Shown in pieces: positions 1 to 8,064 of a stretch of 64,000 nucleotides of DNA (position 1 is the first letter of the stretch; every line of letters begins with the position of its first letter). The DNA is from Mycoavidus sp. HKI. Lineage in GTDB: Bacteria; Pseudomonadota; Gammaproteobacteria; Burkholderiales; Burkholderiaceae. The stretch spans positions 449,501 through 513,500 of the forward strand of contig NZ_CP076444.2 of assembly GCF_020023735.2 (NCBI RefSeq). Direction: 5' to 3'. The position numbers and the translations under genes were made by a program. The notes under the pieces were generated by a model, which had not been told where the DNA came from, made no database searches, and saw nothing but the letters and a program-made list of their open reading frames with translations.

Positions 1-2675
1 CTGGTCAGCGCGGCGTCTTCCGCTAGCTTGATGCGGATCGGGACGACATTGACGAAGCAGCCAATGCAGCGGTCAAAGGCTCCATGGGGTCGATTGGCAA
101 CGCCCATGCCAACGCACAGATCATGCTGCAGCGTCAGCCGGTTCAGCAGGATTAGGTAATGAGATAGCACAATAACCGCTGGCGTGACCGCGTGGCGCCG
201 CGCTATAGAGTCGATCAGCTGCTTGAGCTTAGGCTTGACAGTGAGCCGGACCTGTCCTCCGCTGGCGGAATCGTTGCTGATGCCGCTCGATGGCAACACA
301 ATTGGCAGTGGCGGTGGGGTCAATACGTCTTGCCAGAACCGCATGTCGGCTGATCCGTCGCGAGTTTGCTCCCAGTGAGTGAAGTCGACATAGGGGCGCA
401 CGGCTGCAAGCTTGGCGTTTGGGTTGTGATAGAGTTGGTTGAACTCCTCTAGAAGGACCGAAATGGCCCAACCATCCGCCTGGCAGTGGTGCAAAACCAG
501 CAGAAAATGCCAGCGGTCTTGCGCTAGTCGGAGTAAGCGCAAGCGGAATAAGGGGGCATGGGCGAGCTCAAAGGGGCGCCTGGACTCCTCGGCAGCAATC
601 AACCTCGCTTGCGCCTCAGAATCGGTGGCAGCGCTCAGATCGTCGACCGCAAAAGGAAAGTCGATGTCATCGTGTATCAACTGTCGCAACTGGTTATCGC
701 GTAGTACCAAAGAAGTGCGCAGGGCAGGGTGCCGCGCCATCAGCTGGTGCATAGTAGCGTGCACCCGAGCGGGGTCAAGTTCCCCCGTTTCTCGGTAGAC
801 AGGCACGTTGTAAAGATGGCTATTATCGCCAAGCTGGGTCAGATACCACAGCCGCTTTTGGGCCGATGAGGCGATATAATCGTCCCCTGGCGGCGCGCAG
901 GCGAGTTCCGCGCTGATGGTGCGCTGTTCCATCAGTTGTTGCTCTAGTTCGGCTAGGGTGATATTGGAGAGCACTGTCTCGAGCGAGACCTCGGACTGGA
1001 AATGGCTGCGCATCGCCGCGACCAGCCGAATCGCTGCGATACTGTCTCCGCCCAGCGCTAGGAAACCGACATGTGGATCGGCTTTAACCCCGCCCAACAC
1101 TTCTTGCCAGAGATGCGCGACGGTTCCGGACGCGCCTTGCTGAACAACCTCTAGCCCGCTGTCCGTGAGCAAAGAAACGAGCATTTCTCGGTCTACCTTG
1201 CCGTTATGCGTTAGGGGCAAGGCCGGGCCGAGATGGACAAAAGTGCCGGGAACCATATAACTAGGTAATAACTGGATTGCCTGGGCGCGTAAGCGTGTGA
1301 AGTCAGGCGGCGCGTCAGCGGCGACAAAAGCAATCAGCCGGCCGCCATGCTCACGCTGCTGATAAAGGACCGCGAACTGATAGAGGCCATTGATGGATTT
1401 TAGCCGCTCTTCGATCTCCTCAAGCTCCACCCGCTGGCCCGCGATCTTGACTTGATTGTCTCGCCGGCCACGAAATTCCAGCATGCCATTGGCGCTAAAA
1501 CATCCCAGGTCGCCCGTGCGATACATCACTCCGCTGCCCGCGTGGTGGTTGTACACGAAGGTACGGGCGGTGGTCTCTGGCCGGTTCAGATAACCGCGGG
1601 CAAGGGCGATGCCGGTTAAATAGATCTCGCCGGTGGCGCCTGACGGCAGGATCTCTTCCTTCTCGCCAAGGATTAAGACCTCAGTGCCGGGCAAGGCTCG
1701 GCCGAGCGGGATCCGCTCTAGCGTGGCGATCATGTCGGCCTTAATGACGAAACAGGTCGAGTCCACACAGTTCTCAGCGGGTCCGTACATATTGACCAGT
1801 TCTAGGTGTGCAAACGCCGGTTCAGCAAAAAGCCGCCGAACCAGTGGCAGCGGCAGCGCTTCGCCGCCGGTGACGATGCGGCGTAGCCACGGTGCGGTGC
1901 GGATCAGTCCGTTCTCCAGCAACAGAGCCAGATGGCTGACCACTACGTTGATTTGAGAAATTTTGTGGCGCTCTATGTAAGAGACTAGAGCGGCCGGATC
2001 TTGGCGCAACTCGTCGGGCACGATGTGTAGACTGCACGCTCCGGTCAGGGCCGAAAATACCTGCTGCACGACCACGTCGAAGACGAAAGGTGCGCTCAAG
2101 ATCTCCTTATAATCTGCGTTCGCTTCACGGTATAGTATGCCTTTAACTGCTGTCATCAGGTTTGCCAGCGGCCCATGTTCCATCAGTACGCCTTTAGGCC
2201 GCCCGGTAGAACCCGAGGTGTAGATCACGTAAGCCAAATCAGCTGGCGTAGGTTGAACCATGGTCGTCGGTCGTTGCCCCGTGTCGGCAATGTCAATGCG
2301 GGGCCCCGACCACGCAGGGTCAGGCATGCCCGCAGTCGTGACTAACGCCCGGCAGCCTGCATCTTCCAGGATAAGATTGAGCCGTTCAGTGGGCCAGGAA
2401 GGGTCAAGTGGGAGAAAAGCTCCGCCCGCGAGCATGCAGGCCAGCATCGCGGAGGGCATAGAGCGGTCACGCGGTAGCAGCAGGCCGATCCGATCTTCCC
2501 GGGTAAAGCCGGGCAGCCTAGACAGCTGACCGGCGAGGACTGTCGCCGCCTGCCACAGCTGGCTAAGTTTGACTGAGCCGCGGTGATCTATAATCACGGG
2601 ATGATCAGGAATACGGATGCACGCTTCGGCAATACGATGAACAACCGTATCTGAGACGGGGACGATCGGTGTCAT
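1..2675 (-). CDS. Non-ribosomal peptide synthetase, A-PCP-C..., runs off the left edge
   Basis: The frame is open from an ATG at 2675 to the window edge, about 890 residues. It starts with an adenylation domain: core motif TSGSTGRPKG near residue 152, NMYGPAEN near 294, YRTGDL near 384 and NGKVDR near 489. A carrier domain follows, with LGGDSI near 540 (Ser carries phosphopantetheine). Then comes a condensation domain with the active-site HHCQADG near 727 and IGCFVN near 862. By alignment by eye to GrsA the substrate pocket reads about D-V-Q-T-V-M-R-V, which I cannot assign to an amino acid. The gene begins with adenylation and no upstream C domain, so it looks like an initiating module. Its ATG overlaps the carbamoyltransferase stop as ATGA, so the two are translationally coupled in the leftward operon. 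Confidence 0.93.
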   Translation of the reverse strand, partial: MTPIVPVSDTVVHRIAEACIRIPDHPVIIDHRGSVKLSQLWQAATVLAGQLSRLPGFTREDRIGLLLPRDRSMPSAMLACMLAGGAFLPLDPSWPTERLNLILEDAGCRALVTTAGMPDPAWSGPRIDIADTGQRPTTMVQPTPADLAYVIYTSGSTGRPKGVLMEHGPLANLMTAVKGILYREANADYKEILSAPFVFDVVVQQVFSALTGACSLHIVPDELRQDPAALVSYIERHKISQINVVVSHLALLLENGLIRTAPWLRRIVTGGEALPLPLVRRLFAEPAFAHLELVNMYGPAENCVDSTCFVIKADMIATLERIPLGRALPGTEVLILGEKEEILPSGATGEIYLTGIALARGYLNRPETTARTFVYNHHAGSGVMYRTGDLGCFSANGMLEFRGRRDNQVKIAGQRVELEEIEERLKSINGLYQFAVLYQQREHGGRLIAFVAADAPPDFTRLRAQAIQLLPSYMVPGTFVHLGPALPLTHNGKVDREMLVSLLTDSGLEVVQQGASGTVAHLWQEVLGGVKADPHVGFLALGGDSIAAIRLVAAMRSHFQSEVSLETVLSNITLAELEQQLMEQRTISAELACAPPGDDYIASSAQKRLWYLTQLGDNSHLYNVPVYRETGELDPARVHATMHQLMARHPALRTSLVLRDNQLRQLIHDDIDFPFAVDDLSAATDSEAQARLIAAEESRRPFELAHAPLFRLRLLRLAQDRWHFLLVLHHCQADGWAISVLLEEFNQLYHNPNAKLAAVRPYVDFTHWEQTRDGSADMRFWQDVLTPPPLPIVLPSSGISNDSASGGQVRLTVKPKLKQLIDSIARRHAVTPAVIVLSHYLILLNRLTLQHDLCVGMGVANRPHGAFDRCIGCFVNVVPIRIKLAEDAALT

Positions 2676-4243
2676 GAAAGGCGCCGACGGTAAAAATGGT
2701 TGCCGACAACAAATCCATCCATGCCTGTGTTCTCCACATAGGTGATGAGATCACTCATACGGTTGATAAAGCCGCGTCCGTTGAAGTTGAGGGAAGTATT
2801 GCATAGCACGCCATAGCCGGTGCGCTGGGAAAAAGCGTTGAGCAAGCGGTACATCGGCGGATTTTGGCTAGCATTGACGGTTTGAACCCGACAGGTATTG
2901 TCCACATGAGTGACGGCGCCTAACTGAGCATCGCGCACGTGGTGGAAATGTAGCATATACGGGCTTGGACTCGCACCGTTGAAATGACGAGTTGCCTCCT
3001 CCTCTAGACAGATGCAGGCAACGGGACGGTAGCCCTCGCGTTTTTTGATGGCATTCAGCCTGTCACGTGTCTCAGCGGAGAAAGGCGCGGCGAGGATAGA
3101 GCGGTTGCCGAGTGCCCGCGGCCCCATTTCGTACTGGCCCTGGACCCAGGCGATAATGCCACCCGTCGCGATAAAATTCGCTACCACGTTCTCGTCCAAT
3201 GGTTCAGCAGTGAAGGTCTCATTGGGGCAGGGAATATCCTCGACAAAGTTCTCGCCAGCGTAGACGCTCCAGTGCTCTACCTTGGCGTTGCCGGTTAGAC
3301 GGGCCTGAGCTTCAACTGCGGTTCCGAGGGCCGAACCGGTATCGTTGGTGCAAGGGGGGACAAAAACATCAGCGAATAGGCCGCTATCGTGCCAGCGGCT
3401 ATTCCATTCGCAATTTAGGCCACAGCCGCCACTGATTAACAAGGGTAGGCCTTTGGTCAGGTGCTTGCGGGCGAATTCATAGAAGCGGTTGTAGATCATA
3501 TCGGAGAAATGACCGGCCAGTTCCATGAAGGCCGGATCGGTGACCCCAATATTGTAGTATCGTGACCAGGAAAATTCGTCTTTGGCTATGTTTTTGACCA
3601 GACCATCTGCTTGGATTAGAGCGTCGAGCAGCCGGCGTCCGTCATCGTCCAGTGGTGTGCGTTTTGAGAAGGCGGCTAGGGCCATTAGCTTGCCGGCGTT
3701 GGAAAAACGGAAATGTCCCTTGAGTGAAGGAAAGGTAGGATCGGCGATACCAAAGAGCTGAGCGTATTTGTTACCCGGATCCACCAGCGGCCAACCGAGT
3801 CGGGTGACCGAAAGATCGGCGCCGATCTCATAAAAGCAACCGAGATTCCCCTCCCAAACCAGGGCATAACACGGTTCTCCCTGCGGGAAAGGGGAGAGGC
3901 CGTAACTGCAGAAAATATGCGAGCGTTCATGGGTCGAGGTAAAGAGTTGGATGTCGCGTCCCATAAAACGCATCGAGGAAAGGCGGCCACAGTCCTCTGC
4001 CCAGCCGAAATAGCCGCCGTTTACGGGTGGTTCGACCGAATGCCATCCCTTGACCCAACCACTGACGGCTATGACGTCGGGAATACCTTCAAGATATTTG
4101 CCGGCACGCACCAGAAGATCCGCCGTGATTGTCTCGTAGCGAGGGAAAGAATCTTTCTCTGCTTCAATCTGCCACCGCAGTGCATGATCTTCTAAGAGTG
4201 CGAAATTGCCATCATGGCCTGCCTTCATTGCTAAAATTTGCAT
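2672..4243 (-). CDS. NodU/CmcH-family carbamoyltransferase
   Basis: 523 residues from the ATG at 4243, which has an AGGA Shine-Dalgarno element; a longer in-frame start at 4324 would overlap the upstream gene and is less likely. The N-terminal Kae1-like part shows HERSH (residues 105-109, metal-binding histidines), SGGCGLN (271-277) and TND (299-301). The C-terminal part, which in the family makes carbamoyl-AMP, shows GPRALGNRSI (374-383) and NTSLNFNGRGF near the end. Family members (NodU, CmcH, TobZ, SxtI) make carbamoyl-adenylate from carbamoyl phosphate and ATP and transfer the carbamoyl group to a hydroxyl of a secondary metabolite. Here the acceptor is unknown, presumably a hydroxyl on the cluster product, possibly one set by the 2OG oxygenase. 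Confidence 0.92.
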   Translation of the reverse strand: MQILAMKAGHDGNFALLEDHALRWQIEAEKDSFPRYETITADLLVRAGKYLEGIPDVIAVSGWVKGWHSVEPPVNGGYFGWAEDCGRLSSMRFMGRDIQLFTSTHERSHIFCSYGLSPFPQGEPCYALVWEGNLGCFYEIGADLSVTRLGWPLVDPGNKYAQLFGIADPTFPSLKGHFRFSNAGKLMALAAFSKRTPLDDDGRRLLDALIQADGLVKNIAKDEFSWSRYYNIGVTDPAFMELAGHFSDMIYNRFYEFARKHLTKGLPLLISGGCGLNCEWNSRWHDSGLFADVFVPPCTNDTGSALGTAVEAQARLTGNAKVEHWSVYAGENFVEDIPCPNETFTAEPLDENVVANFIATGGIIAWVQGQYEMGPRALGNRSILAAPFSAETRDRLNAIKKREGYRPVACICLEEEATRHFNGASPSPYMLHFHHVRDAQLGAVTHVDNTCRVQTVNASQNPPMYRLLNAFSQRTGYGVLCNTSLNFNGRGFINRMSDLITYVENTGMDGFVVGNHFYRRRLS

Positions 4244-4253
4244 AGTACAATTC

Positions 4254-5279
4254 CTATCGGTCAGAGGGGCGTTGGGAATTGGAGACAATGCATTGCTTAA
4301 GTAGCGTTGAGGAGAAGTCATCACGACCGCGGTAAGTATCCTCGCTACCCGATAGACCTTCAGAGGTCAGACCATAATAGATGCGCACGCCTTCCTTTTG
4401 CTTTGCTTGGGCCAGAGCCAGCACGTCGGAAAGTCGCGGTGGCTGGTAACCTCCTGGTTGTGCCATAGCTTTATGAGCCCAAGGTGTGCCGCGGGACACG
4501 TACATTGGATTGAGGCGGACGATCAATGGAATGGAGCGCTGGGCGCACTGTTCGGTGAGGAAGTCGATGGACGCTTCGGCTTCGTCCTTAGCCTCAACAT
4601 CGCTCATGGAGGGACTGGGTTTGAAGAGAACGTAGGCGGTCAGTTCCACTTCGCCAGCAGCGATCTCGTCTAAGCCAGAGAGGAAGGCTTTCAATGGTTC
4701 GCGCTTGTCCAACACTTTGTCCCGGATGGTTTCGTCCAAGGTCTCAAAACCGGTCAAGATGTCGATGGACTTGCCGCTTTCCGCCTTAAACTTCCTTAGC
4801 ACATCAGCTTGCACAAACTCTAGCCGACTTTCGATGACTAATTTACGGATATTCGGCAAACTGCGCGTCGAACTGACGATCTCTTCCAATGCGTCTCGAG
4901 GAAAGGTAGTGCTGTCAAACACCGACCCTTCGTTGGCGATGGTCAGTCGTTCGAACACACCGATGGCATGACGGACCTCCTGCACGACATTTTTAAACTG
5001 TTGCACGACCAAATCTCGCCCAATCCATTCCTTACTCGCCTTATAGGGTAAAGCACAGAATTTGCACTGGTAACGACACCGCTTAGTATTAAAAAGGATC
5101 GCCAGATCCTGCTCGCCCAAGAAATTTCGGTGTAGAAAAAAGTGCGGCCACTCGCGATCCTCGACGGTATCGTTCATTGGCTTTGGCGGCCCGAAGCGCC
5201 GGTACATGTCAGATAGAAATGCATCAAGAGCCATGTCTTTAGCTACGTTGTTATTCATTATGCTAATTACGTTATTCAT
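4254..5279 (-). CDS. Radical SAM protein with CX3CX2C cluster, Elp3/RaSEA-like
   Basis: 341 residues, ATG at 5279 preceded by AGGAG. The cysteines C68, C72 and C75 (CRYQCKFC) are the expected ligands of a [4Fe-4S] cluster that reductively cleaves S-adenosylmethionine. No second cysteine-rich SPASM-type cluster is visible. The look of the N-terminal part (phenylalanine- and histidine-rich stretch before the motif, then NEGSVFD) reminds me of the Elp3-like group that includes the archaeosine synthase partner RaSEA, but this is recognition by eye. Reaction and substrate are unknown. It lies 8 nt after the deaminase gene and 10 nt before the carbamoyltransferase gene, so it is part of one operon and very probably a tailoring step in the same pathway. 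Confidence 0.87.
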   Translation of the reverse strand: MNNVISIMNNNVAKDMALDAFLSDMYRRFGPPKPMNDTVEDREWPHFFLHRNFLGEQDLAILFNTKRCRYQCKFCALPYKASKEWIGRDLVVQQFKNVVQEVRHAIGVFERLTIANEGSVFDSTTFPRDALEEIVSSTRSLPNIRKLVIESRLEFVQADVLRKFKAESGKSIDILTGFETLDETIRDKVLDKREPLKAFLSGLDEIAAGEVELTAYVLFKPSPSMSDVEAKDEAEASIDFLTEQCAQRSIPLIVRLNPMYVSRGTPWAHKAMAQPGGYQPPRLSDVLALAQAKQKEGVRIYYGLTSEGLSGSEDTYRGRDDFSSTLLKQCIVSNSQRPSDR

Positions 5280-5287
5280 GCTATCTC

Positions 5288-5926
5288 CTAGAGAACATCG
5301 TTATTTACGGCATTAGATTTACGGCATTGGACGAAGTTTTTTAACGCTTCGAGGTTAAAGTGGAAAATATCGTGGGCGCAGTCGATCAGATTGGCGGAGC
5401 AGGAGGCGGGGCCGAAATACTGCGAACGCGATTCTGCTAACTCTCTGTAGCCTGGGGGAAGATTGTCAAAGCGACGCACCATGCCGCATTCGTCATCATT
5501 GGCCGCATATAAAACTCGACCGATACCTACATTGATCAGGCGAATGGTGCACATCGGGCAACATTCGAGCGAGCTATATAAGCTGCACTCAGCAGGTGGC
5601 ACATGTGGGTGGTCCTGTTCCAGGGCATTCAGCGCATCCATCTCGGCGTGTAGGTCACTGCGCACCTGCGGCCAGAAGGCGCGGTTGCGACCTTCGGCGA
5701 TAACGCGGCCGTTATGCACGATAACCGCGCCGACGCCGTGGTTGCCTTCTGCCACTGCCGCCAGAGCTAGAATACAGGCGTATCGGACGAACGCGTCATC
5801 GGCTTGTATCTGCTGGGGTTCGGCCTGTAATTGGATCCGCAAGGCTTCTAGAGGAGAAGCAAGCAGCAGTGGCAGTCGCTCAAGGTGACGCTGCTCTGGA
5901 GTGGGGCTTGGGTCAAATAAACTCAT
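5288..5926 (-). CDS. Cytidine/guanine-deaminase-like zinc hydrolase
   Basis: 212 residues from the ATG at 5926, which overlaps the stop of the oxygenase gene as ATGA. The CDA fold signature is clear: H93-A-E95 (zinc ligand and proton shuttle) and C123-x-x-C126 (zinc ligands). The usual proline before the first cysteine is replaced by cysteine (ECCPMC). About 45 residues precede the conserved core. Relatives deaminate nucleobases, nucleosides or related amidines; in natural product clusters such enzymes act on free bases or on guanidine/amidine groups. The substrate here is unknown, but tight coupling to the oxygenase, radical SAM and carbamoyltransferase genes makes a biosynthetic role more likely than salvage. 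Confidence 0.88.
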   Translation of the reverse strand: MSLFDPSPTPEQRHLERLPLLLASPLEALRIQLQAEPQQIQADDAFVRYACILALAAVAEGNHGVGAVIVHNGRVIAEGRNRAFWPQVRSDLHAEMDALNALEQDHPHVPPAECSLYSSLECCPMCTIRLINVGIGRVLYAANDDECGMVRRFDNLPPGYRELAESRSQYFGPASCSANLIDCAHDIFHFNLEALKNFVQCRKSNAVNNDVL

Positions 5927-6888
5927 TGCGCGGTCAGGGCTGAGCGGGCCTTCGCTTGGGCTAGGATATATGGCCCACAAGCGATAGCTGCGTTATTGTT
6001 TAGCGGCTGGTTGGCGCTGCCACAGGAAGGCGGGCAGGTCAACTCGGCGTCGAAATTAGGATTGTAGAACATGGCGATTGAGAAGCGCTGTCGACCTGGA
6101 ACAGTGACAACGCGATGTCGCAGCGCCTTGAAGCGGCCGTTGCTCCAGTAGTTCATGAGCCCACCCAGAAATACGACTAAAGCTCCTTGGGTTGGCTGCA
6201 GTGGTCGCCACAGCTCAGTACTATCCTGATATTCTAGGCCTCCTGTACCATCTTGCGAGATGAAGCTGAAAGCGCCGAAATCAATATGCGGGGCCATCGG
6301 GAAGCCGTCGGCTTCCAGCGTCTGTTCCGCGTTGGGATAATGCAGTAGCCGCATGGTTGAGAGGGCATTGCCGTAGTACTCCTGGAACCACTCGTTAGGC
6401 AGCCCTAGTCCCAAGGCCAGCGCCTCCTGCAGAGCGAACCCGAAGTCCCGAAGTGCTTGGAAATAGCGTTCAACTGCGGATCGGAAGCCTGGTGCGTCGG
6501 GCCAATGGTTCGGACCGTGAAACGGTTTGTTGCCGAGCACTCGCGGGTCATCGGCTGGAATGTCGATACCGATATCAAATGCTTCGCGCAGGTCAGGGGG
6601 AAAGCCAGGCTTGCGGTTGGTCTGCAAAGCGAGAAAGCCGCGTTGCCACTGGTTTATCCCCAACGCTTGCCGCCAGGATAAGGGCTGTGCAAAAAACCAA
6701 CGGGAAGCGGTGAAAGCATCCTCGACTAAGACTGGATCCACTCCGTGATTAATGGCGTAGATTCCACCGATCTCCTCAAAAGCCGTTACGATCTCCCGCC
6801 CCAAGGCTTCCCGACTGCTGTGGTTTCCGCCGCGCAGAGCGGCAAAATCGATCGTCCGTATCGGTCCGCTGACTTCTGTACTGTTCAT
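5923..6888 (-). CDS. 2-oxoglutarate/Fe(II) oxygenase, isopenicillin-N-synthase-like
   Basis: 321 residues. The start at 6888 is chosen because GGAGG stands 7 nt upstream; an in-frame start at 6966 would add 26 unlikely residues. The DIOX_N-like N-terminal half carries INHGV near residue 47. The catalytic jelly roll has the iron ligands H201, D203 and H258, and R268-x-S270 for 2-oxoglutarate. The family uses 2-oxoglutarate and O2 to hydroxylate, desaturate or cyclise. It is the first gene of the leftward operon, so its promoter lies in the shared control region. A likely role is hydroxylation of an amino acid or peptide intermediate, which could create the hydroxyl for carbamoylation. Confidence 0.9.
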   Translation of the reverse strand: MNSTEVSGPIRTIDFAALRGGNHSSREALGREIVTAFEEIGGIYAINHGVDPVLVEDAFTASRWFFAQPLSWRQALGINQWQRGFLALQTNRKPGFPPDLREAFDIGIDIPADDPRVLGNKPFHGPNHWPDAPGFRSAVERYFQALRDFGFALQEALALGLGLPNEWFQEYYGNALSTMRLLHYPNAEQTLEADGFPMAPHIDFGAFSFISQDGTGGLEYQDSTELWRPLQPTQGALVVFLGGLMNYWSNGRFKALRHRVVTVPGRQRFSIAMFYNPNFDAELTCPPSCGSANQPLNNNAAIACGPYILAQAKARSALTAQ

Positions 6889-7309
6889 TGAGCTCCTCCC
6901 CCCTCGCCGCTTATATGAATCGAGATAACTTATGCTACTTTTATATCTTTCCCTTCTACAGTACAAAAATTTCTATGGCACTTAAGTAAAAAATTGATTG
7001 CGTCGCAAATAACTGGCGCTGACCATTCGTCTATTCGGGTAAGCCGACAACAAACGGTATTAGCCAGTGGATGCCAGCTTGGCTATGCTCTTATAACCGG
7101 CATCCTTGCGTGCTTCTCAGTATTTGGCATCAGACGCTAGCGCCGTTTACCAAACACAAAGACTGCTCCTAAATATTCTTATTGTGTGGCAGAATATATT
7201 AATATTTTAAAAGTTGCAATAGACTGAGCAACTGCAGTTACGCTTATAAAAAGTTGCAATAGACTGAACAACTGTCGTTACGCTTATATTCTGATCAAAG
7301 GGGGAATGT
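6889..7309. promoter_or_regulatory. Divergent control region of the biosynthetic locus
   Basis: This 421-bp gap separates the two divergent operons and holds no convincing gene. It contains an inverted repeat at 7069-7105 (GGATGCC ... GGCATCC, 23-nt loop), an AT-rich stretch at 7170-7210, and the tandem repeat described separately. The rightward operon's first gene has a strong GGGGGA ribosome site. I could not place a consensus -35/-10 pair with confidence on either strand. No regulator gene of the cluster is visible inside the window. Confidence 0.5.
7209..7288. repeat. Two 40-bp tandem repeats with inverted-repeat cores (probable operator)
   Basis: The two copies have a period of 40 bp and differ at only a few positions. 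Each contains AGTTGC-N10-GCAACT, or AGTTG...CAACT in the second copy where one arm base has changed, and each ends in GTTACGCTTAT. They sit 22-100 bp before the start codon of the YqcI/YcgG-like gene. Repeated dyads in a divergent promoter fit binding sites for a dimeric regulator. The protein that binds is unknown. Confidence 0.6.
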
Positions 7310-8032
7310 ATGTCTAAAGAGTCTTTGTGTAGTTACGCACGCAGCGGGATGCCTTTTAATATTGAAGATGCTGAGAAAAACTTTCCATCGGTCCAGAATT
7401 TCACGCCACTCAAGATAAAGACCCATTGCATCTATTCGCCCGGGTCTCGGCTTTGGGGCAGCCCGCCTCTCGACGAAACCTTATCCTTTAAGGACAATAT
7501 GCGTAACGTCGCGCAGCATATGGCTCACTTCATTAATCTGTCGCAAGCATTCAAAGTCGACGGTTACGTGATTGACCTAGCCAATCCGAAGTACGGCAAT
7601 AATATTGAGGTGTTGGCGAAGTTCACGCACGCAGTTCTGCGCTATCTGAGTGATTTGGATCCGGCGGGCGAGCATTGTATGGACCAGGAAATTGAGGATC
7701 CGGCATGGTGCTTTGCCTTTGGCGGCGAAAAGATTTTTGTCAACACCTTTGCTCCGTGCTACCCAGAGAATCATGCACGCTATAGCTTTGGTTCACAATC
7801 GACCATGATCGTCATGCAGCCACGGCACACTTTCGCGCAGGCAATGCGAGTTGGCGAGTCGTCGCTGTCGCCCTCCATTCGTCAGAGAATCCGGCGAGTT
7901 TTCAACGAAAACGACCGGGCTTACAGCGGGACGCTTGGCATGATGCCGTATGAGGCGTATCGCTGCATCCGGCCGATGCAGTCAGACGGACCGGCGGTAC
8001 GCTGGTGGGAAACCTCGCTCGATGGTCTTTGA
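7310..8032 (+). CDS. YqcI/YcgG-family protein, possible heme-dependent N-hydroxylase
   Basis: 240 residues, ATG at 7310 after GGGGGA. The family signature lies at residues 135-175: FAFGGEKIFVN, a proline-cysteine-tyrosine segment, and QPRHTF. I assign it to the YqcI/YcgG family from this block. Known family: most members are uncharacterised, but GntA of guanitoxin biosynthesis and related enzymes N-hydroxylate guanidine groups using heme. I infer that this protein oxidises a nitrogen of an arginine-like or guanidine-containing intermediate. It leads the rightward operon, divergent from the oxygenase operon and under the repeated dyads. The length matches the family (about 230-280). Confidence 0.8.
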   Translation: MSKESLCSYARSGMPFNIEDAEKNFPSVQNFTPLKIKTHCIYSPGSRLWGSPPLDETLSFKDNMRNVAQHMAHFINLSQAFKVDGYVIDLANPKYGNNIEVLAKFTHAVLRYLSDLDPAGEHCMDQEIEDPAWCFAFGGEKIFVNTFAPCYPENHARYSFGSQSTMIVMQPRHTFAQAMRVGESSLSPSIRQRIRRVFNENDRAYSGTLGMMPYEAYRCIRPMQSDGPAVRWWETSLDGL

Positions 8033-8064
8033 CCCCATACCATCTATACTCCTAAGATCAAGTC

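Noticed and set aside
184..2529. Several plus-strand open frames across the first 2.5 kb
   Set aside because: They are antisense shadows of the NRPS, whose minus-strand frame is open throughout and carries all expected motifs.
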